Assembly: GCA_900470775.1 (NCBI GenBank)
Contig: UCBZ01000007.1
Coordinates: forward strand, 1-64,000
Direction of reading: 5' to 3'
Origin: Hyphomicrobiales bacterium
GTDB lineage: Bacteria; Pseudomonadota; Alphaproteobacteria; Rhizobiales; Beijerinckiaceae
DNA length: 64,000 nucleotides
Part shown: positions 42,862 through 53,026 of the stretch, one piece after another
Position numbering within the stretch: position 1 is the first letter of the stretch
Layout of the letters: each line of letters begins with the position of its first letter
The notes under the pieces: model-generated
Databases searched by the model: none
What the model was told of the DNA's origin: nothing
What the model saw: the letters and a program-made list of their open reading frames with translations, nothing else
Made by a program: the position numbers and the translations under genes

Positions 42862-43845
42862 TCACTTCGCCATGAAACCGGCGTCGCTCATCAGCTTGGC
42901 GTGCTTCTCCTCGTCGGCCTTGAGGAACTGCACGAAGGCGTCGCCGTCGCGATAGTCGGGCACCAGCGCGCTGCGCGCGAGGTAGTCCTTCCATTCGGCG
43001 GTGTCGGCGACCTTCTTGAACAACTCGACATAATAGGCCTGCTGGTCCTTGGTGACCTTGCCGGGCATGAACATGCCGCGCAGCATTTGATAGGTGACGT
43101 TGAGCCCCTGCGACGGGCAGGTCGGGATGTCGGCCCAGGATTTGCCGTCCGCGACCGGCGTCGTATAGGCCATCTTCTGGTCCGAGAAGACGCAGAGCGG
43201 CCTGGTCGCGCCGCCGCGCCAATTGGCGACGTCCTCGGCCGGATTATTGGTGCTGGCCTCGATATGCCCGCCCGAAAGCTGGGTCGAGGCCTGGCCGCCG
43301 CTGGCATGGGGGATGTAGGCGAATTTGACGCCGCCGGCCTTTTCCATCGCGAAGACGATCAGATTGTCCTCGCGCTTGGACGAGGTGCCGCCCAGCTTCA
43401 ACGGCAGCGATGCCGCCTTGGCGGCCGCCATGAAGTCGCCGGCGGTCTGATAGGGCGACTTGGCATTGACCCAGAGCACGAACGAGTCCTGCGCCATCAT
43501 CGCGACGGGCGTGTACTCGGTCCAGTTGAGCGGCAGCTTGGTCGCCATCGGCGTCATGAAGACGCCGCTCGAGGTGGTGATGAGCTTATGCGGATCGCCG
43601 GCCGACTTCTGGATGTCGAGCATGCCTTCGGCGCCACCGGCGGCCGGCTTGTTGACGACGATGACCGGCTGGCTGCTGAAACTGTTTTTCTGGATGATGC
43701 CCTGGATGGTTCGGGCCATCTGGTCCGAGGCCCCGCCGGCGGCGAAAGGCACCACGATCTCGATCGCCTTGGTCGGCTCCCAGGCGAAAGCAGGCGTCAC
43801 GCCTGCGAGAAGACAGGCGGATGCGGCAAGCCAATGCTGCTTCAT
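42862..43845 (-). CDS. tctC: tripartite tricarboxylate transporter receptor (TctC/BugT type)
   Basis: The 327-residue periplasmic receptor starts at the ATG at 43845, after a GGAG site; the longer upstream frame is not supported. The signal peptide is MKQHWLAASACLLAGVTPAFA, followed by KAIEIVVPFAAGGASDQMAR, the ligand-binding loop of Bug-family receptors. The ligand is a carboxylate, possibly a tricarboxylate or hydroxyacid used by the YdiJ-like enzyme. Confidence 0.93.
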   Translation of the reverse strand: MKQHWLAASACLLAGVTPAFAWEPTKAIEIVVPFAAGGASDQMARTIQGIIQKNSFSSQPVIVVNKPAAGGAEGMLDIQKSAGDPHKLITTSSGVFMTPMATKLPLNWTEYTPVAMMAQDSFVLWVNAKSPYQTAGDFMAAAKAASLPLKLGGTSSKREDNLIVFAMEKAGGVKFAYIPHASGGQASTQLSGGHIEASTNNPAEDVANWRGGATRPLCVFSDQKMAYTTPVADGKSWADIPTCPSQGLNVTYQMLRGMFMPGKVTKDQQAYYVELFKKVADTAEWKDYLARSALVPDYRDGDAFVQFLKADEEKHAKLMSDAGFMAK

Positions 43846-43910
43846 GGTGTCCAATCTCCCTTGGTCGCGCTCTGATGGCGTCGTGGGAGGGAGCCTAGAA
43901 CCAATAAATT

Positions 43911-43918
43911 TTGCATTC
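43911..43918. promoter_or_regulatory. TTGCATTC motif upstream of tctC, candidate GntR half-site
   Basis: TTGCATTC occurs 65 bases upstream of the tctC start. The same motif occurs as a perfect inverted repeat between the GntR regulator and the aminotransferase, and again at about 44852, so all the control regions in this locus share it. Confidence 0.4.
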
Positions 43919-44069
43919 AATCTGAAAATTGCGATGGCGGCATTTGACTGCGAATGATCGGCGTAAAGATCTCCACCGCTATCAATATGTCGACAAATGA
44001 TTGGCTTGATGGCTCCGCAGCTCAAACGGCACCTTCGCGCTCGGGATGGCCGCTCGTCAGCGCGGCGCT

Positions 44070-44804
44070 TTACGCCGAGGCCTCGGCCTGCGCCGCCCTG
44101 CGCTTGTTGCGCAGATGCAGGAACAGGATATCGCTGAGCTCGCTCCCGGCGCGCCGGCGCAGCGCGTCCAGGATCATCTCATGCTCCCGCATCGCCTCGC
44201 CCCAGCGGTCACGCTCCTTGGCGAGGTTGGCGGAGTAGCGCACGCGGCGGATCCGTCCGGCGAAGCTGGCATATGTCGCGCTGAGCGCCGCGTTGCGAGC
44301 CGCCTCGACAATCATGCGGTGGATCGCCTGGTTGCACTGGAAATAGCCATGCATCTCGCGGCGCAGGTAAAACCGGTACATATCGTGGTGGACGCGCTCG
44401 ATTTCGGCCACTTCGGCGTCCGATATATGCTCGCAGGCAAGCCGCCCTGCCAGCGCCTCGAGACCGCCCATCACATCGAACAGCTCGCGCAGCTCCTCGG
44501 CGCCGAGCTCGCGAACCCGGGCGCCGCGATTGGGCAGCAGGTCGATCAAGCCCTCTGCGGCGAGCACCTTAAGCGCTTCGCGCAAGGGCGTGCGCGAGAT
44601 GCCGAAGCGCTCGCAGAGCTGGCGCTCGGGGATGCGCGCGCCGTCGGCAAGGTGGCCCTCGACGATGTAGTCGCGCAGCGCGACCAGCAATTCATCATGC
44701 AGGGAGCCGCCCGGCCGCACCGCGTCGCCAGGAAGTGGCGGGGCAGCCGCAAAGGCCGGCGCGTCGATCTCCTGCAGATCCGGGCTCATGCTTGTCATCA
44801 TCAT
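44070..44804 (-). CDS. GntR-family regulator (FCD domain)
   Basis: The 244-residue regulator has a GntR winged HTH at about residues 35-100 (LLVALRDYIVEGHLADGARIPERQLCERFGISRTPLREALKVLAAEGLI) and an FCD domain with the conserved histidine block CNQAIHRMIVEAARN and REHEMILDALRRR. It lies between tctCBA and the divergent aminotransferase gene and probably controls both. Several starts are available (MMMTSM); the ATG at 44804 is the longest. Confidence 0.9.
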   Translation of the reverse strand: MMMTSMSPDLQEIDAPAFAAAPPLPGDAVRPGGSLHDELLVALRDYIVEGHLADGARIPERQLCERFGISRTPLREALKVLAAEGLIDLLPNRGARVRELGAEELRELFDVMGGLEALAGRLACEHISDAEVAEIERVHHDMYRFYLRREMHGYFQCNQAIHRMIVEAARNAALSATYASFAGRIRRVRYSANLAKERDRWGEAMREHEMILDALRRRAGSELSDILFLHLRNKRRAAQAEASA

Positions 44805-44868
44805 TCGCTACGTGAAGGCGCGTGCGCTGTCGAGATCGACAGCGCTGTATCTGCATTCTCCTATACAG

Positions 44869-44893
44869 TTGCATTCCTAAAAAATGAATGCAA
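44869..44893. promoter_or_regulatory. TTGCATTC-N9-GAATGCAA inverted repeat, candidate GntR operator
   Basis: Perfect 8-bp arms TTGCATTC (44869-44876) and GAATGCAA (44886-44893) flank nine bases, 71 bases upstream of the aminotransferase start and 65 bases upstream of the GntR start. A further TGCATTC half-site is at 44852-44858. Binding is inferred from position and symmetry. Confidence 0.55.
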
Positions 44894-44963
44894 AAAGATC
44901 GACACTACGCGACCGGCCGGAACACCACGAAACACAATGCGTCGCGCCCAGGGAGACACCGCC

Positions 44964-46163
44964 ATGGCAACGCAGCAGGGCCGCCATTTTCTGCACATCC
45001 CCGGCCCGAGCCCGATTCCGGACCGCATCCTGCGCGCCATCGCGATGCCCATCATCGATCACCGCAGCGCCGAATTCGCGACGCTGGGCAAGGAGGTGCT
45101 CGAAGGCTGCAAGACGATCTTCAAGACCAGCCAGCCGGTCGTGATCTACCCCGCCTCCGGCACCGGAGCGTGGGAAGCGGCGATCGTCAACACGCTGTCG
45201 CCCGGCGACACCGTGCTGATGGCGGAAACCGGCCATTTCGCCACGCTCTGGCGCCAGATCGCGGCGCGCTTCGGCATCACCGTCGACTTCATCCCCGGCG
45301 ACTGGCGTCGCGGCGCCGATCCGGCGGCGATCGAGGCCAGGCTCGCGGAAGACAAGGCGCGCAGCATCAAGGCGGTGATGGTCGTCCATAACGAGACATC
45401 GACCGGCTCGACCAGCCGCATCGCCGAGATCCGCAAGGCGATCGACGCTGCCGGCCACCCTGCCCTGTTCATGGTCGACACCATCTCCTCGCTTGCCTCG
45501 GTCGACTACCGGCACGATGAGTGGCAGGTCGATGTTACCGTCTCGGGCTCGCAGAAGGGGCTGATGCTGCCGCCAGGCCTGAGCTTCAACGCCGTCTCCG
45601 AAAAGGCCATGGCCGCCTCCCGCAGCAACACCCTGCCGCGCTCCTATTGGGACTGGCAGGAGATGGTGAAGATCAATGCGGGCGGCTTCTTCCCCTACAC
45701 GCCGGCGACGAACCTGCTCTACGGCCTGAAGGAAGCCATCGCGATGCTGCATGAGGAAGGCCTTCCGGCCGTCTTCGCCCGTCACCAGCGCTTGGCCTCC
45801 GCGACCCGCGCAGCCGTCAAGGCCTGGGGGCTCGAGGTGCTCTGCGAGAACCCGGCCGAGCAGTCCCCGGTGCTGACCGCGGTAATGATGCCGCCGAGCT
45901 ACGACGCCGACAGATACCGCAAGATCGCGCTCGAGAAATACAACATCTCGCTCGGCTCGGGGCTGGGCAAGGTCGCCGGCAAGGTCTTTCGCATCGGGCA
46001 TCTCGGCGAGTGCAACGCGTTGATGCTGCTCGGCGCCCTCTCGGGCGTGGAAATGGGCCTCGCGGCGGCAGGCGTGCCGCATCGCAGCGGCGGCGTCATG
46101 GCGGCGATGACAGATCTGTCGGAGTCCGGCCAGCCCGTGGGCAATATCGCCGCGGTAGCCTGA
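44964..46163 (+). CDS. class V PLP aminotransferase (serine/alanine-glyoxylate type)
   Basis: The 399-residue enzyme transfers an amino group to glyoxylate or a similar oxo-acid. The start at 44964 follows an 'agggaga' site; the frame extends upstream but without support. It has the PLP-binding lysine in TVSGSQKGLMLPPG near residue 197, the N-terminal HIPGPSPIPDRIL and ASGTGAWEAA blocks, and the C-terminal GKVFRIGHLGECN. It resembles serine-glyoxylate and aspartate-glyoxylate (BhcA-like) aminotransferases; the donor cannot be fixed from the sequence. Confidence 0.9.
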   Translation: MATQQGRHFLHIPGPSPIPDRILRAIAMPIIDHRSAEFATLGKEVLEGCKTIFKTSQPVVIYPASGTGAWEAAIVNTLSPGDTVLMAETGHFATLWRQIAARFGITVDFIPGDWRRGADPAAIEARLAEDKARSIKAVMVVHNETSTGSTSRIAEIRKAIDAAGHPALFMVDTISSLASVDYRHDEWQVDVTVSGSQKGLMLPPGLSFNAVSEKAMAASRSNTLPRSYWDWQEMVKINAGGFFPYTPATNLLYGLKEAIAMLHEEGLPAVFARHQRLASATRAAVKAWGLEVLCENPAEQSPVLTAVMMPPSYDADRYRKIALEKYNISLGSGLGKVAGKVFRIGHLGECNALMLLGALSGVEMGLAAAGVPHRSGGVMAAMTDLSESGQPVGNIAAVA

Positions 46164-46194
46164 ACGCGCGCACCGGCATATCGGCTCGCAAGTC

Positions 46195-46220
46195 CGAGCG
46201 GCGAGCCAGGCTCGCGCTCG
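46195..46220. terminator. strong GC hairpin after the aminotransferase gene
   Basis: CGAGCGGCGAGCC and GGCTCGCGCTCG pair around a single A, forming a near-perfect stem of 12-13 bases, 32 bases after the stop codon. No T-run follows, so it could be a Rho-independent-like terminator without U-tract or an mRNA-stabilising hairpin. Confidence 0.45.
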
Positions 46221-46398
46221 GCTGGCTTGATCGTGCGGCGACGACCGGCGCGCCTGACGCGCATGAGACTATAAGCCAAGCCTGAGGAGCGACATTGCCC
46301 GCGTATTAGGCAGATCACGGCGCGACCCTGACCATCGGCCCCCTTTCCGAACGCCTGCGAATGCGCATAGGCTGCTGAAAATGGGGAAAGAAGCCTGC

Positions 46399-47814
<1,416 letters not shown>

Positions 47815-47887
47815 CATCAGCACCGGCATACAGTTGCAGCGTTCACCGGATACGTCCCGCCTCGTCGCGAAAAGGCCCGATCTGACT

Positions 47888-48829
47888 ATGCTCTCGCGCA
47901 CCGCCGACAGCCTCTACTGGGTCTCCCGCTATGTCGAGCGGGCGGAATACCTGGCCCGGATCCTCGACGCCACCATGCGGCTTTCCAATCTGCCGTCCTC
48001 CTATGGCGGCGCCGGCACCGAATGGCAGAGCGCGGTCGCCACGGCCGGCTGCGACGAGACTTTCGCCAAGGCCTATGGCGAGGCCAATGAGCGCAATGTC
48101 TGCGATTTCCTGACCTTCAACCCGGACAATCCCTCCTCGATCCGCAACTGCCTGGCGCTGGCCCGCTCGAACGCGCGCGGCGTGCGCACCGCACTGACCT
48201 CGGAGATGTGGGACGCGCTCAACGGCGCCTGGCTCGAACTGCAGCGCTTCGAGAAGAAGCGCATGGACCGCGAGGAGTTCGCCCGCTTCCTCGACTGGGT
48301 GAAGAACGTCTCGCTGGTCTTCGACGGCTCGGCCTATCGCACCATGCTGCGCGACGACGGCTACTGGTTCTCAAGGCTCGGCGTCTACATCGAGCGTGCC
48401 GACAACACCGCCCGCATCCTCGACGTGAAATACCATGTCCTGCTGCCGGCCAACGAGCAGGTCGGCGGCTCGCTGGATTACTTCCAGTGGACGACCGTGC
48501 TGCGCGAGGTCTCGGCCCTGACGGCCTATCACTGGGTCTATCGCGAGGCGGTGAAGCCGCTGCTGATCGCCGACCTGCTGATCCTGAACCGGCGCATGCC
48601 GCGTTCTCTCGCCGCCTGCTACGAGAACATCTCGCGTTTCCTCGATCTGCTCGGCGATTCCTATGGCCGCCAGGGCCCCGCCCAGCGCCAGGCACGCAAG
48701 ACGCTCGCCAACCTGTCGAGCACCGGCATCGAGGACATCTTCCAGCACGGGCTGCACGAGTTCATCGAGGACTTCATCACCGAGAACAACCGGCTCGGCG
48801 GCACGATCATCGAGCAGTATCTGCAATGA
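47888..48829 (+). CDS. alpha-E domain protein (Anbu cluster)
   Basis: The roughly 313-residue all-helical protein starts MLSRTADSLYWVSRYVERAEYLARILDATMRL, the typical alpha-E (formerly DUF403) N-terminus, and retains LGVYIERADNTARILDVKYHVLLP and YREAVKPLLIADLLILNRRMPRSL. The frame is open from an ATG at 47807 that overlaps the ATP-grasp stop by eight bases, so a 27-residue extension is possible. Alpha-E proteins are always found with ATP-grasp and transglutaminase-like partners in this context; the biochemical role is unknown. Confidence 0.88.
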   Translation: MLSRTADSLYWVSRYVERAEYLARILDATMRLSNLPSSYGGAGTEWQSAVATAGCDETFAKAYGEANERNVCDFLTFNPDNPSSIRNCLALARSNARGVRTALTSEMWDALNGAWLELQRFEKKRMDREEFARFLDWVKNVSLVFDGSAYRTMLRDDGYWFSRLGVYIERADNTARILDVKYHVLLPANEQVGGSLDYFQWTTVLREVSALTAYHWVYREAVKPLLIADLLILNRRMPRSLAACYENISRFLDLLGDSYGRQGPAQRQARKTLANLSSTGIEDIFQHGLHEFIEDFITENNRLGGTIIEQYLQ

Positions 48830-48918
48830 CACGATGCCGCGGGCTCGCTTCGCGCGGCTGCGGCGTTTAAAGAGACACCGCGAAACAGAAAACCTCGCCG
48901 CCCTCATTTGCGATTGCC

Positions 48919-49761
48919 ATGCGGATCAAGATTTCCCACTCGATCGCTTATGCCTATGCCGAGCCCGCCCGGCATATCACGCAGATCCTGCGGCTGACGC
49001 CGCGCGACCATGACGGCCAGCACGTCATGTCCTGGCGCATCGAGCCCAATATCGACGGCCGCCTGCGCGCGACGCAGGATCCTTTCGGCAACATCGTCCA
49101 CACCTTCTCGGCCGACGGCCCGATCGCGGGGATGGCGATCCGGATCGACGGGCTGATCGAAACCACCGATCTCGCCGGCGTCGTTCGCGGCATGATCGAG
49201 CGGGTGCCCGTCGAGGTCTTCCGCCGCGACACTCTGCTGACGACCCCCGACGAGGCGCTGCGCAGCTTCGCCAGTGACACGACGCGCGCCGCCGACACGC
49301 CGCTGTCCAAGATGCACGCGCTGATGGATACGCTGCACGAGCAGACAACCTGCGTCGAAACCGGCCAGCGCACCGGCCTCGGCGCGGCGGCGGCCTTCGC
49401 GGCGCGCGAGGGCATCCCCCAGGACATCGCTCATATCTTCATGGCCTGCGCCCGTCATCTCGGCATGCCGGCGCGCTATGTCTCGGGCTATGTCGCGGAG
49501 TCCGACGCCCTCCCGCAGACCACCCTGCCCCATGCCAGCGGCGCCCATGCCTGGGCCGAGGTGCATCTCGACGATTACGGCTGGATCGGCTTCGACGCCG
49601 CCAACGGCCTGTGCCCGATCGACACCCATGTCCGCATCGCGGCGGGGCTCGACTACGCCGACGCGGCACCGGTGCGCGGCGCGCGCAAGGGCGGCGATGG
49701 CGAGGCTCTGGCCGTGACCGTCAGCGCCCGCGAAGCCGGCGGGCGCTTGTCCAACCAGTGA
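48919..49761 (+). CDS. transglutaminase-like protein (Anbu cluster)
   Basis: The 280-residue protein has the bacterial transglutaminase-like N-terminal domain (MRIKISHSIAYAYAEPARHITQILRLTPRDHDGQ) and a core domain with the catalytic Cys in EQTTCVETGQRTGLGAA, the His in ASGAHAWAEVHLDDYGWIGFDAANG and the following Asp. It is 89 bases downstream of the alpha-E gene. In related clusters it is thought to cleave or cross-link a peptide product of the ATP-grasp enzyme. Confidence 0.9.
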   Translation: MRIKISHSIAYAYAEPARHITQILRLTPRDHDGQHVMSWRIEPNIDGRLRATQDPFGNIVHTFSADGPIAGMAIRIDGLIETTDLAGVVRGMIERVPVEVFRRDTLLTTPDEALRSFASDTTRAADTPLSKMHALMDTLHEQTTCVETGQRTGLGAAAAFAAREGIPQDIAHIFMACARHLGMPARYVSGYVAESDALPQTTLPHASGAHAWAEVHLDDYGWIGFDAANGLCPIDTHVRIAAGLDYADAAPVRGARKGGDGEALAVTVSAREAGGRLSNQ

Positions 49762-49794
49762 GGCTGGTGGCCCGCAGAGCGCGGGTCATGCCGA

Positions 49795-49899
49795 ATGGCT
49801 GCCGGCAACACGACCGGTGGCAAGACGACTGGCGGCAAGACGGGCGATATGCGACGACACGGCGTCCCTGAACCAACCAAGCCAGGATCAGTCCCTTGA
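49795..49899 (+). other. short open frame with tandem TTGGK-coding repeat, upstream of Anbu
   Basis: A 34-codon frame from ATG 49795 ends in a TGA that overlaps the Anbu TTG start. It contains a 15-base near-repeat at 49804-49843 encoding TTGGKTTGGKTG. No ribosome site is evident, so this may be untranslated leader; the repeat itself is read directly. Confidence 0.3.
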
Positions 49900-50645
49900 C
49901 CTATTGCGCCGGAATCCTCGTGCAGGACGGGCTCGTCATGATCGCCGACACCCGCACCAATGCCGGGCTCGACGACATCTCGACCTTCCGCAAGCTGCAC
50001 GTCTTCTCCTGGCCGGGCGACCGGACCTTCGGGCTGATGACGGCGGGCAATCTCTCGGTGACGCAATCCGTCGTCAGCCTGCTGCATGAGGGCCTGCCCA
50101 ATCCCGAGACGGGCGAGAGCGACACGCTCCAGGGCGCGACCTCGATGTTCCGCGCCGCACAGTTGGTCGGCCGTGCGATCCGCCATGTCAGGTCCGAGGA
50201 CGGCCCGGCGCTGAAGGATGCCGGCGTCAAGTTCGACGTCTCGATGCTGTTCGGCGGCCAGATCAAGGGCCAGCCGATGCGACTCTTCATGGTCTACGGC
50301 GCCGGCAACTTCATCGAATGCGGCATGGATGCGCCCTTCCTCCAGATCGGCGAGCACAAATACGGCAAGCCGATCCTCGACCGGGCGATCACCTACAAGA
50401 CCCATCTCTACGACGCGCTCAAGGTCGGCCTGATCTCGATGGATTCGACCATGCGCTCCAATCTCGGCGTCGGCCTGCCGATTGATCTGATCGTGATGCG
50501 GCGCGATGCCGACGAGCCCGAACTCAACCGCCGCATCGAGGCCGGCGAGCCCTATTTCCACGACCTGCGCGAGCGCTGGTCGGCCGCCTTGCGGGCCGCC
50601 CATACCGCGATTCCAAGGCCGCCCTACGAGCCAAAAAGCGCCTGA
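49896..50645 (+). CDS. Anbu peptidase (bacterial proteasome homologue)
   Basis: The 249-residue protein is a proteasome-type Ntn-hydrolase. It starts at TTG with an 'agga' site about eight bases upstream; the second residue is Thr (MTYCAGILVQDGLVMIADTRTNAG), matching the Anbu N-terminal nucleophile after Met removal. Downstream blocks FGLMTAGNLSVTQ, SMLFGGQIKGQPMRLF and GNFIECGMDAPFLQIGEHKYGKPILDRA are diagnostic of the Anbu/BPH family. It is the last gene of the ATP-grasp, alpha-E, transglutaminase cluster and forms ring or helical oligomers in characterised members. Confidence 0.92.
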   Translation: MTYCAGILVQDGLVMIADTRTNAGLDDISTFRKLHVFSWPGDRTFGLMTAGNLSVTQSVVSLLHEGLPNPETGESDTLQGATSMFRAAQLVGRAIRHVRSEDGPALKDAGVKFDVSMLFGGQIKGQPMRLFMVYGAGNFIECGMDAPFLQIGEHKYGKPILDRAITYKTHLYDALKVGLISMDSTMRSNLGVGLPIDLIVMRRDADEPELNRRIEAGEPYFHDLRERWSAALRAAHTAIPRPPYEPKSA

Positions 50646-50719
50646 CAAAGTGCTCGCGATGGACTGAGAAATGTCCATGATGCGTAGATGCGTCAACGGG
50701 ATATCAAGATTCCCCTGCG

Positions 50720-52993
50720 ATGGTCCGGCTCAATGTGGCCGCCCCGGGACAGTTGATGTCGTCGCCCTTCGTCGCGAAGTTGACCAACGCGGATGCATCC
50801 GCACGGATGCTGAAAAGCACCGTCGCGACCCTTGGCTGTGCATTTCTGATGGTCATGGCGGCATCCGTCGCGGTCATCGTGGCGATTACGGGCGACGCGA
50901 ATCGGCTTGAGGCCGAGCGCCAGCGGGACCGCATCGAGGCGGCGATCGAGAGCCAGGTGCGCCTGCGCGAGCTGCGCTTTCAAAGCCTGGCGGCGGCCGG
51001 CGACCTGCAGAACGCATTTTCGGGCCCCGATCCCCTGGCCGAATTCCAGGCGGCCTTTGCGCGGCTCGGCAGCCGCTTTCTCGAATTCGACGGCGCCTAT
51101 GTCGTGTCCCCTTCCGGCGTGGTCTTTGCCGGCATCGAGGGCGACGCTCCGGCGGGACAGGCCGGCTATGACGGGCTGAGGCATTTCACCGCGGCGCTGC
51201 CGGGGACGAACAAGCCGGCCAACCCGCCGCTGCAGAAGCTACCCGGCGCTCATGGTGGCCACAGCAACGCCTCATGGACCATCAGCCACGACGGCTATGA
51301 GACCATCACCATCATGATGATGGACGTGGTGCCGCGCCCGGGTTCGCTCATCTCCCGGCTGATCGGGCCGATGAAAATCGTCGGCTACCGGCGCTTCACG
51401 GACGCGATGCTGGCGGAGCTGTCCGAGCGCTACCGCGTAGCGAATGTCCGCGTCGTCTCCGACATGCCGGCCGATCCGCTCTCGAGGCGGGCTTTGCCCG
51501 CTGCGGACGGAACGATCAAGGCTTGGCTGAGCTGGTCGCCCGACCGTCCTGGCGACGCCATGCTGCGCCAGTTCGTCTGGGCGCTGGCCGGCGTCGGTCT
51601 GTTATTCGGCGCCATCTTCGCCTTCGTGATCCATCGCCTGCGTGGAGCGGCTCACCAGATCGCCATCCGGGAAAGCCAGATTCAACGCCTCGCGGGGCAG
51701 GACGAACTGTCTCTCCTGCCAAACAGACGCACCTTCGACCTCAGGCTCGACCAGGAACTGACGCAGATCGGCCGCAACGGCGATGGCGCCGGCCTCGCCG
51801 TGATGCTGATCGACCTCGACCGCTTCAAGGCGGTCAACGACACCTACGGCCACACCGCCGGCGACGAGTTGATCCGCCAGGTCGCACAAAGGCTGTCGAA
51901 GCTCGTCCGCGGCGGCGACACCGTGGCGCGCATCGGCGGCGACGAATTCGGCATCATCCAGACCCATGGGCGTTTCCCCGCCGGCTGTGCCGCGCTCGGC
52001 GAGCGCATCCTGGCGAGTCTGACCGAACCTTTCATCATCATGGGGGTTGCCACGACCATCGGCTGCTCGATCGGCATCGCTCTGGCACCGCAGGACGCGA
52101 TCGATCGCGAGGACCTGCTGAGGCTGGCCGACACGGCGCTCTATCAATCGAAAAACAGCGGCCGCAACCGCTTCTCCTTCTTCGAGGCGCAGATGAACCG
52201 CTCGCTGGCGCTCAAGCGCATGGTCGAGGAGGATCTGCGCCGCGCCATCGCCGATGACGAGCTCGTTCTGCATTACCAGCCCCAGGTCTCGGTCGACGGG
52301 GCAACGATCGTCGGCGTGGAGGCGCTGGTACGCTGGAACCATCCGATTCACGGGATGGTGCCGCCCGCCGAGTTCATCGGTATCGCCGAGGAGCGCGGCC
52401 TGATCGTGCCCTTGAGCGAGTGGGTGCTGCGCCGGGCCTGCATCGAGGCCAAGCGCTGGGAAGGCATTCGCCTCGCCGTCAACGTCTCGCCGATCCAGTT
52501 CCGTCACAAGGACTTCGTCGCCAACGTCATCCGGATCATCGACGAGACCGGCTTCGACCCGACGCAGCTCGAGCTCGAACTGACTGAGGGCGTGGTCGTC
52601 GACGACGCCGATGCCGCCGAAGTCGCGATGATGGATTTGCGTGCTCATGGCGTCGGGCTGGCGCTAGACGATTTCGGCACCGGCTATTCGAGCCTGATCT
52701 ATCTGCGCCGCTTCGCCTTCGACAAGATCAAGATCGACCGCTCCTTCCTGGAATACATGGAGACCACCGGAGAGTCCGCGATCCTCGTCCATTCCATCGC
52801 CCATCTCGGTCGGGCGCTGGGCCTGCGGGTCTGTGCGGAGGGTGTCGAGACGGCCGAGCAGCATCGCTTCCTGCAGGCGATCGGCTGCCACGAGCTGCAG
52901 GGCTTCCTGTTCTCCAAGGGCGTGCCTGCCGACGAGATCGACCGCCTGCTGGCGCTGGACAAGCCCTTCGCCGAGGCTCTTGCGGCCGCCTGA
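50720..52993 (+). CDS. membrane GGDEF-EAL protein (c-di-GMP turnover)
   Basis: The 757-residue protein has an N-terminal membrane segment (LGCAFLMVMAASVAVIVAI), a periplasmic CHASE4-like sensor region of about 230 residues, a second membrane helix (FVWALAGVGLLFGAIFAFVI), a GGDEF domain with intact RIGGDEFGII near residue 406, and an EAL domain with VEALVRWNHP near residue 534 and the LDDFGTGYSSLIYL block. Both synthesis and hydrolysis motifs look complete. It follows the Anbu gene by 74 bases but is probably separate. An ATG at 50756 is an alternative start. Confidence 0.9.
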   Translation: MVRLNVAAPGQLMSSPFVAKLTNADASARMLKSTVATLGCAFLMVMAASVAVIVAITGDANRLEAERQRDRIEAAIESQVRLRELRFQSLAAAGDLQNAFSGPDPLAEFQAAFARLGSRFLEFDGAYVVSPSGVVFAGIEGDAPAGQAGYDGLRHFTAALPGTNKPANPPLQKLPGAHGGHSNASWTISHDGYETITIMMMDVVPRPGSLISRLIGPMKIVGYRRFTDAMLAELSERYRVANVRVVSDMPADPLSRRALPAADGTIKAWLSWSPDRPGDAMLRQFVWALAGVGLLFGAIFAFVIHRLRGAAHQIAIRESQIQRLAGQDELSLLPNRRTFDLRLDQELTQIGRNGDGAGLAVMLIDLDRFKAVNDTYGHTAGDELIRQVAQRLSKLVRGGDTVARIGGDEFGIIQTHGRFPAGCAALGERILASLTEPFIIMGVATTIGCSIGIALAPQDAIDREDLLRLADTALYQSKNSGRNRFSFFEAQMNRSLALKRMVEEDLRRAIADDELVLHYQPQVSVDGATIVGVEALVRWNHPIHGMVPPAEFIGIAEERGLIVPLSEWVLRRACIEAKRWEGIRLAVNVSPIQFRHKDFVANVIRIIDETGFDPTQLELELTEGVVVDDADAAEVAMMDLRAHGVGLALDDFGTGYSSLIYLRRFAFDKIKIDRSFLEYMETTGESAILVHSIAHLGRALGLRVCAEGVETAEQHRFLQAIGCHELQGFLFSKGVPADEIDRLLALDKPFAEALAAA

Positions 52994-53026
52994 CGGAGGC
53001 GCGCTTCGTGAGCCCTTCCGCCGGGC

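Noticed and set aside
44046..44963. Upstream extension of the aminotransferase frame
   Set aside because: It runs through the GntR gene and operator; the conserved protein begins at 44964 with a ribosome site.
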